Counted from the stretch's first letter, positions 1 to 9,031 are shown. The stretch is DNA of 55,288 bases from Alphaproteobacteria bacterium (GCA_015062435.1 SUUR01000010.1:1-55288), one strand, 5' to 3'. Notes: a model not told the origin generated them from the sequence alone. A program made the numbers and translations.

Positions 1-21
1 GCTCCTTTGTTTTTCTCTGTC

Positions 22-44
22 ATATTCCGACTTGATCGGAATAT
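22..44. promoter_or_regulatory. Palindrome 1 (9-5-9 inverted repeat), possible operator or hairpin
   Basis: Two perfect 9-base arms, atattccga and tcggaatat, flank a 5-base spacer. A second palindrome with the same inner half-site (tccga/tcgga) lies at 64-86. The centres (33 and 75) are 42 bp apart, about four helical turns, so dimers bound to both would lie on one face of the DNA. As RNA the two would form hairpins with loops that are complementary over four bases. Whether this is an operator pair or an RNA element is not decided by the sequence. Confidence 0.5.
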
Positions 45-63
45 CTCTCTTAAATTTCGTGAG

Positions 64-86
64 ATTGTCCGAACAAGTCGGACAAT
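64..86. promoter_or_regulatory. Palindrome 2 (9-5-9 inverted repeat), partner of palindrome 1
   Basis: Arms attgtccga and tcggacaat flank the spacer acaag. The core ccga-N5-tcgg is shared with palindrome 1 in opposite orientation. It lies between the repeat copy at 99-171 and the window edge. A purine-rich aaaggagc on the minus strand at 1-8 looks like a ribosome binding site for a gene just outside the window, so both palindromes would sit in that gene's upstream region. Confidence 0.5.
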
Positions 87-98
87 GACAGTTAGTGA

Positions 99-171
99 TG
101 TCAGACAATGACATTTACAGAGATGCTGTTTAAGATGTTTCACAAGTATAGAATTTGGATAAAATATAAGG
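99..171. repeat. 73-bp inverted repeat, left copy (pair of 55216-55288)
   Basis: Positions 99-171 are the exact reverse complement of 55216-55288, the last 73 bases of the window. Identity stops sharply inside the window at 171/172. On the other side it is limited only by the window end, so the true repeat may extend further towards position 1. A repeat at both contig edges is typical of a multicopy element at which an assembly breaks. No transposase or recombinase is encoded in the visible part. Confidence 0.93.
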
Positions 172-212
172 TATATGCTTGTAAGGTCACAAAGCTTAAA
201 CAGCATCTGTAA
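116..212 (-). other. Long-loop stem-loop overlapping the repeat, possible leader RNA
   Basis: Bases 121-134 (agatgctgtttaag) pair perfectly with 195-208. The stem can extend outward through ttacag (115-120) with ctgtaa (207-212) if two bases bulge. The minus-strand promoter at 218-246 would start RNA near 211, so the stem would form at the very 5' end of the transcript. The right edge has an equivalent stem (55182-55196 with 55250-55264) containing a G-U pair. This suggests that structure rather than exact sequence is preserved. Confidence 0.55.
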
Positions 213-217
213 CTTCA

Positions 218-246
218 AGTATATAAAATATTTTATAACATGTCAA
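218..246 (-). promoter_or_regulatory. Near-consensus sigma70 promoter pointing off the left edge
   Basis: On the minus strand TTGACA (246-241) is followed after exactly 17 bases by TATACT (223-218). The expected start is near 211 and transcription runs through the stem-loop, the 73-bp repeat and both palindromes towards position 1. It is separate from ssb, whose terminator lies at 272-306 upstream of it. The rest of 1-329 holds no convincing complete gene. Confidence 0.65.
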
Positions 247-271
247 TTAATGATTGAAATATGTGGACGGA

Positions 272-306
272 ATAAAAAAAGAGGACTTGTTCTACACAAA
301 TCCTCT
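272..306 (-). terminator. Rho-independent terminator of ssb
   Basis: Read leftwards, an agagga...tcctct hairpin is followed by a run of seven T. It lies 24 bases past the ssb stop. Confidence 0.8.
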
Positions 307-329
307 AATTACTGATTTATGATTATAGA

Positions 330-800
330 TTAAAACGGAATATCGTCATCTAAATCTGCTGATGGAGCAGACACGGAAGAGCTATCCCAACCGGCATTTC
401 CGCTAGCCGGTGAAAACACATCATTACCTCCGGCAGGAACTCCATCACCTTTAGCATCTAACAACACTAGATTTCCGCTAAAGTTCTGCAATACAACTTC
501 GGTAGAAAATTTCTCTTGTCCGTTAGTATCTTCCCACTTACGAGTCTGTAATTGTCCTTCCAAATACACTTTAGAACCTTTACGCAAATAACGTTCTGCG
601 ACATCGGCCAATTGCGGATTAAAAATAACCACTCTGTGCCATTCAGTTCTATCTTTACGTTCACCGGATAATTTATCTTTCCAACTCTCGGTAGTTGCCA
701 CACTCAAGTTAACAACTTTAGCACCATTTTGAGTATTGCTCACACGAGGATCAGCACCTAAATTACCAACCAAAATAACTTTATTAATACTTCCAGCCAT
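330..800 (-). CDS. ssb: Single-stranded DNA-binding protein
   Basis: This protein coats single-stranded DNA in replication, repair and recombination, usually as a tetramer, and recruits partners through its C-terminal tip. Residues 1-110 form the OB fold, starting [18 protein letters not shown] and including the EWHRVVIF strand. Residues 115-148 are a Gly/Ser/Ala-rich linker, and the protein ends in the canonical acidic DLDDDIPF peptide. At 156 residues it has normal bacterial length. It is transcribed alone, 75 bp from the next gene on the same strand, and has its own terminator. The ATG start matches the family N-terminus. Assignment is secure. Confidence 0.97.
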   Translation of the reverse strand: MAGSINKVILVGNLGADPRVSNTQNGAKVVNLSVATTESWKDKLSGERKDRTEWHRVVIFNPQLADVAERYLRKGSKVYLEGQLQTRKWEDTNGQEKFSTEVVLQNFSGNLVLLDAKGDGVPAGGNDVFSPASGNAGWDSSSVSAPSADLDDDIPF

Positions 801-875
801 ATTACTTTACCTTACAATTCAAAATTAAAACTTCAACAAATATACATAGAATAATCTTATTAGCAAACAAAAAAA

Positions 876-1940
876 TCAATTTACCTGTGTATATTCTTCT
901 CCCTTACGTTCAAAAACACCATATAGCAAAGGAAGTTTTGATTTTCCGCCTTTAACCTCCCCCCACGGCATTGTAAAAAAATTATTATTCATAACAATTT
1001 TCAATACATCATAATCAAACGAATTTGCTTTTGCAATTACATCTGTCCAAAATTTCAAACTTGCAAAACCATACATTCCCAAACCTATCGGCTCTTTTCC
1101 CTGCAATCTGAGGTTTACTAAAATCTCTGTAAAATAAGGACTATCCTTAAAACTTTTCAACCCAATATAATATTCTCCATTTTTGTTTTTTCCTGTATTC
1201 ATATACCTGTTTACAAATAATTTGATATTGGCACCATTATCAAATACGGCATTTTTTAATTGTAAAACATCGCTATTATTGAGAACTGCATATATCACAC
1301 GATTATTCAGCAACATTTCTTTTGCCATTTGTTTATAATCTCTGCCAAAATCCGTCAAAGAATATACAGTCAATCGATTAATCATATGGTTGGCGGCAAA
1401 TTGCATTTGTAATTCAGTTGCAATTTCCGTATATTCTTTATCAATAGGATCATACGCCAAAGCCACATTTTGCCCTGAAAGATTCTTTTTATAATATTCA
1501 AAAAATGCTTGTGCCTGATATTTTTTCAATCCCGCAATGGAATTACTGTTTTGCTCATCACTTTTTACCGGAAACGGCATTATTTGCATAATTTTAGCTT
1601 TTGCATATATCTCTGCAACTTCGTTTAACTTATTATTGCAATAAGGACCTATTACCAAACTTATTTTATCTTCTTTTTTAGAAGCCAACATTTGTGCCAT
1701 AGATACTGCATATACATCATCACACCTGTCATCAGCTACAATCAGATTTATCTGTTGTCCTAAAACTCCTCCTTTTGAGTTAATATCTTCAACAGCAATC
1801 TTAACTCCTTCAGAAAGTTCCCTTCCCCACTCTGCATATTCTCCCTCTTGCGGAGCAATAACCACAATATTAACCGTTGCCCATGCATTACACGGCAATA
1901 TCAATAGCAAGAAAAATATATTTTTAAAAAATTTATACAT
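876..1940 (-). CDS. Periplasmic ligand-binding protein, branched-chain amino acid (LivK/Peripla_BP_6) type
   Basis: This is an exported substrate-binding protein of the LivJ/LivK-like type. Residues 1-21 are a signal peptide (basic start, hydrophobic core, cleavage after AWA). The mature protein starts TVNIVVIAPQEGEYAEWGRE and continues with GVKIAVEDINSKGGVLGQQI, the usual first lobe of family 1 and 6 periplasmic binding proteins. Two cysteines (DDRCDD and GPYCNN) may form a disulfide. At 354 residues it is slightly short. No permease or ATPase gene lies beside it, so it is an orphan here: either its transporter is elsewhere or it acts as a sensor. The ligand is unknown. Family call is confident, specificity is not. 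Confidence 0.85.
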   Translation of the reverse strand: MYKFFKNIFFLLLILPCNAWATVNIVVIAPQEGEYAEWGRELSEGVKIAVEDINSKGGVLGQQINLIVADDRCDDVYAVSMAQMLASKKEDKISLVIGPYCNNKLNEVAEIYAKAKIMQIMPFPVKSDEQNSNSIAGLKKYQAQAFFEYYKKNLSGQNVALAYDPIDKEYTEIATELQMQFAANHMINRLTVYSLTDFGRDYKQMAKEMLLNNRVIYAVLNNSDVLQLKNAVFDNGANIKLFVNRYMNTGKNKNGEYYIGLKSFKDSPYFTEILVNLRLQGKEPIGLGMYGFASLKFWTDVIAKANSFDYDVLKIVMNNNFFTMPWGEVKGGKSKLPLLYGVFERKGEEYTQVN

Positions 1941-2009
1941 AAACTCAAAATTATAATTAATCCGATGGAGCGCATAGTATCATTTTATATATTTTTTGCA
2001 ATCATTTTA

Positions 2010-2038
2010 TTGACACACTCCTTATTTTATGGCATTAT
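2010..2038 (+). promoter_or_regulatory. Sigma70-like promoter of the 180-residue unknown gene
   Basis: TTGACA at 2010-2015, a 17-base spacer and CATTAT at 2033-2038. The expected start near 2045 gives a leader of about 30 bases to the ATG at 2076. Confidence 0.6.
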
Positions 2039-2075
2039 AGCACATCACCTAAAATTATTTATAAATTAAAAAAAA

Positions 2076-2618
2076 ATGAAAACACAAAAAATGTATGCTC
2101 CGGTGTACACCAACGCACAACAGGTTGTTGACTGCGTTGCCTCAATGCTTGGCGTTGACCCTAAAGCCTGCTCTGCAGAGCTGAAAATGGTAATCGGTTG
2201 GAATGGCACAGATCTAATCAGTTCAACTGATTGGCATATTACATATCCTGGTGGATGTTGTATATTACCTCCCTGCATAAGTCCGCAATACCCGACTTTT
2301 GCCGGATTGCATGTAACACAATATGTGTCTAACTTCATGCTCCTTAGGGAAGACGATGTAAAGCCGGTAAAAGTATCATTTCTTAATTCTTATGAGCAAG
2401 TGATATACAATAAAGAACTTGATTCTTATAATCAAGTGATCTTCAATAAAAAATTTGAACCTATTGCCATCACTTTCCGTGAAGGAGATAGGATCATTCT
2501 TTCCGATTGCGAAGTAATCTGTGAAAGAAGGAAGGATCACTGGAATTACAACGTCCTAAATTACGAAGATACCATTTATGGTAAATTCATCAACGGCAAC
2601 CTTTGTCTGGAAAGATAA
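2076..2618 (+). CDS. Unknown 180-residue protein with a 12-residue tandem duplication
   Basis: I do not recognise this family. The protein has no signal peptide or membrane segment. It has a Cys/Pro-rich middle ([11 protein letters not shown], residues 58-68) and a striking tandem duplication ([12 protein letters not shown] then [12 protein letters not shown]), encoded by two adjacent 36-bp units at 2385-2456. The C-terminal part looks beta-rich. It has a good promoter at 2010-2038 and its own terminator at 2623-2648, so it is probably expressed as a single gene. There is no strong Shine-Dalgarno; the start lies in an A-rich stretch. It sits between a binding protein on the opposite strand and uvrA, with no functional hint from context. 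Confidence 0.65.
   Translation: MKTQKMYAPVYTNAQQVVDCVASMLGVDPKACSAELKMVIGWNGTDLISSTDWHITYPGGCCILPPCISPQYPTFAGLHVTQYVSNFMLLREDDVKPVKVSFLNSYEQVIYNKELDSYNQVIFNKKFEPIAITFREGDRIILSDCEVICERRKDHWNYNVLNYEDTIYGKFINGNLCLER
2385..2456 (+). repeat. Two tandem 36-bp units inside the unknown gene
   Basis: Positions 2385-2420 and 2421-2456 are diverged direct repeats sharing attcttat and caagtgat. They encode the two 12-residue motifs of the protein. The divergence shows the duplication is not recent. Confidence 0.75.
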
Positions 2619-2622
2619 ACTT

Positions 2623-2648
2623 AAGGTCGGTATTTACCGACCTTTTTT
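2623..2648 (+). terminator. Rho-independent terminator after the 180-residue gene
   Basis: A perfect 9-bp stem aaggtcggt/accgacctt with loop attt is followed by T-rich sequence. It separates this gene from uvrA. Confidence 0.85.
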
Positions 2649-2716
2649 ATTATCCCCTATTTAACTATTGCCAACCTCCGATAGATCAGCTATATTACTC
2701 GCTCAGGAGAACAACC

Positions 2717-5527
2717 ATGAGCAATGATTTTATTGAAATTAAAGGCGCCAGAGAACATAATCTCAAAAACGTTAATGTCCGCCTTCCCAAAAACAAACTC
2801 AATGTTATCACCGGCCTTTCTGGATCCGGCAAATCTTCTCTTGCTTTTGATACTATTTATGCCGAAGGTCAACGTCGTTATGTAGAAAGCCTATCCGCCT
2901 ATGCTCGTCAATTTCTGGATCTGATGAAAAAACCAGATATTGATTCCATTGAAGGCTTATCTCCGGCCATTTCCATTGAACAAAAAACCACTTCGCACAA
3001 TCCACGCTCAACCGTTGGTACCGTAACCGAAATTTATGACTACATGCGCTTATTATGGGCTCGTGTAGGTACCCCATATTCTCCTGCCACCGGCCTACCG
3101 ATAGAAGCACAAACCATCTCCCAAATGGTAGATATTGTTCTAGAAATGCCGGAAGGAGCCAAACTTTTGCTTTTATCCCCTATTGCTCGAGGCAAAAAAG
3201 GAGAATTTAAAAAAGAATTTGAAGATTTGCGCAAACAAGGTTTTCAACGTCTTAAAATAGATGGGCAAATTTATGATATTGAAGAAACACCTAACCTCAA
3301 CAAAAATCAAAAACATGATATCGAAGTTGTAGTTGACCGTGTTATTATCAAAGAAGGTATTTCCGAGCGCTTGGCACAATCATTTGAAACTGCCATCAAA
3401 CTAAGTAACGGTTTAGCATTTATAGAAGATATTCAAACCGGCAAACGCACAACTTTTTCCTCTAAATTTGCTTGCCCTGTTTCCGGTTTTACCATTGAAG
3501 AAATTGAACCAAGATTATTTTCTTTTAACAACCCTTACGGAGCTTGCCCCCACTGTGATGGTATTGGAGCAAGCTTATACATGGATCCCGATAGAGTTAT
3601 ACCTAATCCGCAACTATCAATTTCACAAGGAGCTATTCTCCCTTGGTATAGCCGTAAACATGGTTTCTATACTGATACCCTCACTTCTTTGTGTGAATGG
3701 TTAAACATTTCAGACAAAACTCCGTGGCAAGATCTCCCGCAACAAGCCAAAGACATTATCCTGTATGGTTCTGGGGGTGAAGCGGTACCAATGGATTATC
3801 ATCGCTTTACAACTTATAAACCGTTTGAAGGTGTTATCAATAATCTTGAACGACGTTTTCTGGAAAGTGATTCTCCTACCATCAGAGAAGAATTTTCCCA
3901 ATATCAATCAGCTCTGACTTGTGAACATTGTCATGGTAAAAGGCTAAAACCAGAAGCTCTTGCTATCAAAATAGGTGGATTAGATATTATGGACGTTGCT
4001 GAAATGTCCATCAAAAATGCCTTGATTTGGTTTAAAGGTATATGCCCGACTCTCTCTCCCAAAAAACAAGAAATTGCTTCTAAAATACTCAAAGAAATTA
4101 TCGAGAGACTTAACTTTTTAAACAACGTCGGATTAGACTACTTAAACCTTTCCAGACAATCAGGTACCTTATCCGGAGGAGAATCCCAACGTATCCGTCT
4201 TGCCAGTCAAATAGGCTCAGGATTGACCGGTGTGCTTTACGTTTTAGATGAACCCTCCATCGGACTTCACCAAAGAGATAATGATAGATTATTAGAAACT
4301 TTAACCAGACTACGAGATATCGGTAATACTGTTATTGTTGTAGAACATGATGAAGATGCCATTCGCTCTGCAGATTATCTCATAGATATGGGACCAGCCG
4401 CCGGTTCACATGGTGGAGAAATTGTTGCCGAAGGCAGTGTTTCTGAAGTCTTAAAAAGCAAACACAGTCTTACCGCCCAGTATCTTAACGGAATAAAACA
4501 AATTTCTGTTCCTCATACCAGACGTAAAGGCAATGGCAAATTTATCGGCATCAAAGGTGCTAAAACCAACAATCTCAAAAACATTGATGTAAAAATTCCA
4601 TTGGGAACTTTTACTTGCATAACCGGCGTATCCGGTGGAGGAAAGTCATCTTTAATTCTGGAAACTTTATGTAAAGCCATAAACAAAGAGCTATTCCATT
4701 CTAGAGAACCAGGAGCTATATACAATAAACTCATTGGCGAAGAAAATATTGATAAACTGATTAATATAGATCAATCTCCCATAGGTCGTACTCCTCGCTC
4801 CAATCCGGCCACTTACACCGGCTTATTTGATTATATCCGCAACTGGTTTGCCGGTTTACCGGAATCCAAAGCTCGAGGTTATGCAGCCGGAAGATTTTCT
4901 TTCAATGTTGCCGGCGGAAGATGTGAAGCCTGCAAAGGAGATGGTGTCACCAAAATAGAAATGCACTTCTTACCTGATGTATACGTTGAATGTGATGTAT
5001 GTAAAGGACAACGCTTTAACCGTGAAACACTGGAAGTAAAATATAAAAATAAATCTATTGCTGATGTTTTAGATATGACTGTTGATGATGCTTATGAATT
5101 TTTTAATGCTATTCCCTCAATAAAAAATCGTTTAGAATTATTACGCAAAGTCGGCCTGGGATACATCAAACTCGGACAACCTGCCACAACTTTATCCGGT
5201 GGAGAAGCTCAACGTATCAAATTAGCCAAAGAACTTTCTCGCCGAGCCACCGGCAAAACTTTATATATTTTAGATGAACCTACCACCGGATTACATTTTG
5301 AAGATATCAATAAATTATTATCTGTTCTTCAAACATTGGTTGATCAAGGTAATTCCATTATAGTTATTGAACATAATTTAGATGTCATCAAAACTGCTGA
5401 TTATATTATAGATTTAGGCCCCGAAGGCGGAGATGGCGGTGGACAAATAGTTATAGAAGGAACTCCTGAACAAGTGGCTCAATCTCAAATCGGTTATACC
5501 GCAAAATACTTACGTTCTAAACTTTAA
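2717..5527 (+). CDS. uvrA: UvrABC excinuclease subunit A
   Basis: UvrA is the damage-scanning ATPase of nucleotide excision repair; with UvrB it finds distorted DNA and loads UvrB for incision by UvrC. The 936 residues hold two ABC modules. Walker A motifs are GLSGSGKSS (residues 33-41) and, in the second half, GVSGGGKSS. The signatures are [19 protein letters not shown] and [18 protein letters not shown]. Zinc-binding CxxC pairs are visible (CPHCDG, CEHCHG, CEACKG, CDVCKG). I chose the ATG at 2717 because aggag lies ten bases upstream and the protein then starts at the family N-terminus; a longer in-frame start at 2603 would overlap the previous gene and its terminator. The gene converges with the next one, overlapping by 4 bp. 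Confidence 0.97.
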   Translation: MSNDFIEIKGAREHNLKNVNVRLPKNKLNVITGLSGSGKSSLAFDTIYAEGQRRYVESLSAYARQFLDLMKKPDIDSIEGLSPAISIEQKTTSHNPRSTVGTVTEIYDYMRLLWARVGTPYSPATGLPIEAQTISQMVDIVLEMPEGAKLLLLSPIARGKKGEFKKEFEDLRKQGFQRLKIDGQIYDIEETPNLNKNQKHDIEVVVDRVIIKEGISERLAQSFETAIKLSNGLAFIEDIQTGKRTTFSSKFACPVSGFTIEEIEPRLFSFNNPYGACPHCDGIGASLYMDPDRVIPNPQLSISQGAILPWYSRKHGFYTDTLTSLCEWLNISDKTPWQDLPQQAKDIILYGSGGEAVPMDYHRFTTYKPFEGVINNLERRFLESDSPTIREEFSQYQSALTCEHCHGKRLKPEALAIKIGGLDIMDVAEMSIKNALIWFKGICPTLSPKKQEIASKILKEIIERLNFLNNVGLDYLNLSRQSGTLSGGESQRIRLASQIGSGLTGVLYVLDEPSIGLHQRDNDRLLETLTRLRDIGNTVIVVEHDEDAIRSADYLIDMGPAAGSHGGEIVAEGSVSEVLKSKHSLTAQYLNGIKQISVPHTRRKGNGKFIGIKGAKTNNLKNIDVKIPLGTFTCITGVSGGGKSSLILETLCKAINKELFHSREPGAIYNKLIGEENIDKLINIDQSPIGRTPRSNPATYTGLFDYIRNWFAGLPESKARGYAAGRFSFNVAGGRCEACKGDGVTKIEMHFLPDVYVECDVCKGQRFNRETLEVKYKNKSIADVLDMTVDDAYEFFNAIPSIKNRLELLRKVGLGYIKLGQPATTLSGGEAQRIKLAKELSRRATGKTLYILDEPTTGLHFEDINKLLSVLQTLVDQGNSIIVIEHNLDVIKTADYIIDLGPEGGDGGGQIVIEGTPEQVAQSQIGYTAKYLRSKL

Positions 5528-7029
5528 CGATCACGCCTACCGGTAACACCATAAAAAGCTCTACCCTGTCCTCCGGTATAGGAGTTCATAACCTCATTTG
5601 CCATTTTTTTAAATTGCAATGCGTTACCACCGCCTTGTTCTAATATATTACACAATTCTGTAACTTCTTTTTTATTATATTTATAAGTTGCAACAATTGA
5701 TGAAAACATTTTGGTCATACTATCATGAAAATCCGGATCAAATTCATTTAATTCATAATCAACAGCTTCAATACCATTTGCATATATTTTTGCAACATCA
5801 TTCACCAAATTTTTATTAACATTCGGTTTTTCGCCATTTATATCAGAAAACAATGAACCACAAGTATAACTCAATCCTGTATAATCAGCATTTTTAGTAA
5901 TTAGCTTATGCAAAACATCAGCTTTTTCATTACCTTTCATCGGTTTTATCGCAACATAATTCGTCAGCATTTCAGCATAATCAATAACAAAACTGCTGGT
6001 TATCGAAACATTTTTATCATCAAGTGCTGTTTCAATATATCCTTTTTGTTTTTTTGCGATACTTGCTCTATAAAACTCATCAATATTATATCTTCGCAAA
6101 ATACTGCTAACCAAATTAATTCTTTTTTGCAACATTTGATTAGCATCATTCTTGTTATTTAAGAAATCTTCACAAATAGCAGATACATTCATATTTGAAC
6201 GTTTAATACGTGAGTATAGATCCTTCTTAAAGTTATCATCAATCTTATAAACTTTACCCTTATCTCCCAATACCCCTTTATCATCAACATAGCTTACATC
6301 AGTTAAATAAAATGAATTATTTGCTGCATTTTCCAAAACCGGACGCATCATTTTCAATAATTTTCCGCCACTGCTTTCACGTGATTTTTGCAAAACCATA
6401 ACAACTTGTTTTATAGTTTGTTCAGCCAAATATTGTTTATTATCTTTATTTGCACCGATATTATAATCGGCCAAATTCTCAATAAAATCCGTAAAAATTT
6501 CATCACTGTCAGATTTTTTATAAGCCAGAAACCAATCCAATGCTTTTATCTTATCAATATCACTAAATTTTATATTTGTATGATTCAAAAAACTAACTTT
6601 TTGTTTTTCAAAATTGGCGCTATTAACAAAATAATTTCCGTTTCCTACATACTTTAATATATTTGAATTGGGTTTAACTTTTGTTAACACGTTCCATAAC
6701 AAACGACCGGCAGCACGCTCTGTATCAGAGGTACTGTTCACATATTCATGTGCTGCTCTAACCAAATAAACATCATTTGTCGGACAAGAATAATCCATAC
6801 CTGTAAAATGTACTTTACCATTGACTATTTTAATTCCGCAAATATTTGCAAGATATTCATAAGCTTTAGGTGCTTGTTCATTAATTTTAAATTTTGCCAA
6901 ATAATTACCCTCAATATTACCTGTAAAGGTTTTATAAAATGTACCGTTATTCAAATGATAATCTAACAATTCCAAAAGCATTGTAAGATAATTATCATCT
7001 TTTTTATCAGGTAATTGAGCCTCTGTCAT
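5524..7029 (-). CDS. Unknown 501-residue, largely helical cytoplasmic protein
   Basis: I do not recognise this protein. It has no signal peptide, membrane helix or clear catalytic motif. It is rich in Lys, Asn and Asp and appears mostly alpha-helical, with a Gly-rich C-terminus ([18 protein letters not shown]). The start is supported by an aaagggg sequence six bases before the ATG. It is separated from the DUF465 gene upstream by a terminator at 7085-7122, so it has its own transcription unit. Its stop overlaps the uvrA stop on the other strand by 4 bp. Its length and isolation would fit a lineage-specific or host-interaction protein, but that is only inference. Confidence 0.7.
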   Translation of the reverse strand: MTEAQLPDKKDDNYLTMLLELLDYHLNNGTFYKTFTGNIEGNYLAKFKINEQAPKAYEYLANICGIKIVNGKVHFTGMDYSCPTNDVYLVRAAHEYVNSTSDTERAAGRLLWNVLTKVKPNSNILKYVGNGNYFVNSANFEKQKVSFLNHTNIKFSDIDKIKALDWFLAYKKSDSDEIFTDFIENLADYNIGANKDNKQYLAEQTIKQVVMVLQKSRESSGGKLLKMMRPVLENAANNSFYLTDVSYVDDKGVLGDKGKVYKIDDNFKKDLYSRIKRSNMNVSAICEDFLNNKNDANQMLQKRINLVSSILRRYNIDEFYRASIAKKQKGYIETALDDKNVSITSSFVIDYAEMLTNYVAIKPMKGNEKADVLHKLITKNADYTGLSYTCGSLFSDINGEKPNVNKNLVNDVAKIYANGIEAVDYELNEFDPDFHDSMTKMFSSIVATYKYNKKEVTELCNILEQGGGNALQFKKMANEVMNSYTGGQGRAFYGVTGRRDR

Positions 7030-7084
7030 AGCCGCCCCTTTCGTCCAGTTTTTGTCATTATACTATTTTTTTCGAAAAAATCAA

Positions 7085-7122
7085 CAAAAAAAACGGTCAA
7101 GACAATACCTTATCTTGACCGT
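7085..7122 (-). terminator. Rho-independent terminator of the DUF465 gene
   Basis: Ten-base arms acggtcaaga (7093-7102) and tcttgaccgt (7113-7122) pair perfectly, followed leftward by a run of T. Confidence 0.85.
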
Positions 7123-7143
7123 ATAAATAAACACAACACACAA

Positions 7144-7356
7144 CTAAGCTATTATATTAGGCATAATTTTTGCTTCGATACTTTTAATCTTTGTTTTAAC
7201 CCCTGTTCTTAGAGAGTTCAGCTGTTTTGCCTTAAAAAAATCTATTGTTTGATTATTTCGTACCAAATGCCTGATATCAGAACTGACACGACGTTCTTCT
7301 AACTTTAGCTCACACAATTGATGTTGCAATTTACTGGTTTGGTTCTGATGAAACAT
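7144..7356 (-). CDS. DUF465 (YdcH-like) small protein
   Basis: This 70-residue, charged, helical protein matches the DUF465/YdcH pattern: heptad-like LQHQLCELKLEERRVSSDI, then an LKxxKLxLKDxI-type second helix seen here as LRTGVKTKIKSIEAKI, ending in MPNIIA (most alphaproteobacterial members end in PDIIA). It probably forms a coiled-coil hairpin. No biochemical role is established for the family. It stands alone, divergent from the phosphofructokinase gene, with its own terminator downstream. Confidence 0.8.
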   Translation of the reverse strand: MFHQNQTSKLQHQLCELKLEERRVSSDIRHLVRNNQTIDFFKAKQLNSLRTGVKTKIKSIEAKIMPNIIA

Positions 7357-7485
7357 AAACCTTTAGTCCTTTCAAAAATCAAAAATTTCTGTTAATTAGC
7401 ACTTTTTTGCTGGAATCTTATTCAGAAATCTGTATTAGTATACATCAAAATAGAATAAAAAGCAACTCAAAAGGAGTAAAAAATT

Positions 7486-8565
7486 ATGACAGATAAAAAA
7501 AGACTTGGAATCCTTACCAGTGGTGGTGACTGTGCAGGCCTCAATGCTGTGCTCAGCTCTGTGGTAAAAGCCGCAACATCCAAAGGCTGGGAAGTTTACG
7601 GCATTCACAACGGTACAGACGGAATCACCAACAAACCACATAGTTATGAGGTTTTAACTGTTCATAATTTTTCAGATTCGCCTTGGCCTCGTCTTAGTGG
7701 TTCTTACTTAGGCTCACTCAACAAAGGCGTTAAAATGGAATCTTTAGAAGAAATGACTCAAAAATTTGCTGTTGGAGTTAAAGAACTTGGCCTAAACGCC
7801 GTTATTGTTGTGGGCGGCGACGGTAGTATGAACATTGTTTCCAATTATTGTAAAGGTAGTATTGTTCGCATGATCGGTATTCCTAAAACCATGGATAATG
7901 ACACTCCGATTACTGAGTTTTCCGTAGGTTTTCAATCTGCTGTACAAGTATGCACTACCGCCATTGACAGTTTAGAGCTAACAGCTCGCTCTCACAATCG
8001 TGCTCTTATTTTAGAAGTAATGGGCCGAGATGCCGGACATTTGGCTATGCATTCAGCTTTGGCTGGTCAAGCAGATGTTTGCTTGGTTCCGGAAATTCCA
8101 TACACCATAGATGGCGTGATTAATAAGCTCAAAGAAATTAAAGCCGGTGGCCGTAATCATGCTGTTATTGTTGTATCAGAAGGCATCAAAACCGAAAATG
8201 GAAATCTTGTTTCCACCAAAAAGAACATGGTTGGAGAAGCTGTTTATGGTGGCATCAGCCAATATTTATGCAATGAAATCAGCAGTCGTTATTCCGAATT
8301 TCAGATTCGCAGCAATACTTTAGGCCATGTACAGCGTTCCGGCACTCCTTGCTCTTTTGACAGAATCCTTGCATATATGTACGGTACTAAAGCCATTGAA
8401 CTTCTTGAAAATGGAGAAGATAATAAAATGGTTATCTGGAAAAACGGTCGTGTTGATTCTGTTGATTTATCAGAAGTTGTAAGAGCCGGCACAACATTGC
8501 TTAATCCGCAAAGTGACTATGTTAAAGCGGCTAAAGATCTTGGTATGTATATCGGTGAGATTTAA
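7486..8565 (+). CDS. 6-phosphofructokinase, mixed-signature (group III-like) type
   Basis: This enzyme phosphorylates fructose 6-phosphate to fructose 1,6-bisphosphate in glycolysis. The 359 residues include the N-terminal LTSGGDCAGLNAVL loop, the GGDGS donor-site motif (residues 110-114), the catalytic GIPKTMDND motif (131-139; Asp137 is the likely base) and MGRDAGHLA. The residue matching E. coli Gly104 is Gly, as in ATP enzymes, while the one matching Gly124 is Lys, as in PPi enzymes. Such mixed proteins exist and can be ATP- or PPi-dependent, so the donor is left open. aaggag precedes the ATG. Many free-living alphaproteobacteria lack this enzyme, so its presence suggests a fermentative lifestyle. 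Confidence 0.93.
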   Translation: MTDKKRLGILTSGGDCAGLNAVLSSVVKAATSKGWEVYGIHNGTDGITNKPHSYEVLTVHNFSDSPWPRLSGSYLGSLNKGVKMESLEEMTQKFAVGVKELGLNAVIVVGGDGSMNIVSNYCKGSIVRMIGIPKTMDNDTPITEFSVGFQSAVQVCTTAIDSLELTARSHNRALILEVMGRDAGHLAMHSALAGQADVCLVPEIPYTIDGVINKLKEIKAGGRNHAVIVVSEGIKTENGNLVSTKKNMVGEAVYGGISQYLCNEISSRYSEFQIRSNTLGHVQRSGTPCSFDRILAYMYGTKAIELLENGEDNKMVIWKNGRVDSVDLSEVVRAGTTLLNPQSDYVKAAKDLGMYIGEI

Positions 8566-8575
8566 ATTATTACAC

Positions 8576-8614
8576 AAAAAAAGCCTCTTGAGTTTATATC
8601 AAGAGGCTTTTTTT
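8576..8614. terminator. Bidirectional terminator between phosphofructokinase and the next convergent gene
   Basis: Eleven-base perfect arms aagcctcttga (8581-8591) and tcaagaggctt (8599-8609), with A-run on the left and T-run on the right, can end transcription from both sides. Confidence 0.9.
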
Positions 8615-8631
8615 TAGCCATTTTTAATTAA

Positions 8632-9021
8632 TTAGCCATTTCCAAAAGTAACTTTCAAACAATTCTCGCCAAGATTATTTTCAAACAACTGATATGTTTG
8701 TGTTACTTTTTCACCATCTTTTTGAACTTCACACTTCCATGTATTTTCATCCAAAAACAAAACAGATGGTCTCAAACTGCCTGAATATATTGCTAAAGTG
8801 CGTGTATACTCTTCCAAAATAGCTAAATGCACCTTATCTCCGATATACAAATCCATACACCATACCGGACCGTTTATATATCCGGGAAAAAGTGCAAGAT
8901 AAGCGTTTGAATAATTTCCATACATTTCCAAATCTTTCTCGATATATGCCACGATAAGATTAGTCATCATTGCAGGCGTATGGAGCTCCTGATTGATGCT
9001 GGGTTTTTGTTGTTTTTTCAT
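8632..9021 (-). CDS. Unknown 129-residue protein
   Basis: Not recognised. It is a soluble protein without a signal peptide, with aromatic-rich segments (GNYSNAYLALFPGYINGPVW) and beta-rich C-terminal strands (WKCEVQKDGEKVTQTYQLFENN). It lies 10 bp downstream of another small unknown gene on the same strand, so the two are probably co-transcribed, ending at the bidirectional terminator shared with the phosphofructokinase gene. No functional assignment is justified. Confidence 0.6.
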   Translation of the reverse strand: MKKQQKPSINQELHTPAMMTNLIVAYIEKDLEMYGNYSNAYLALFPGYINGPVWCMDLYIGDKVHLAILEEYTRTLAIYSGSLRPSVLFLDENTWKCEVQKDGEKVTQTYQLFENNLGENCLKVTFGNG

Positions 9022-9031
9022 AATAATAAAA

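Noticed and set aside
1-206. Open frame on the minus strand from an ATG at 206 running off the left edge
   Set aside because: It has no ribosome site, covers the repeat and palindromes, and the frame is not kept in the right copy of the repeat. The composition looks non-coding.
99-213. Integron attC-like site at the left edge
   Set aside because: The imperfect palindrome with bulge is reminiscent, but the conserved GTTRRRY/RYYYAAC boxes are absent and no integrase or cassette array is present.
2603-2716. Longer uvrA start at 2603
   Set aside because: It would overlap the previous gene and translate through its terminator; the ATG at 2717 has aggag and fits the family.
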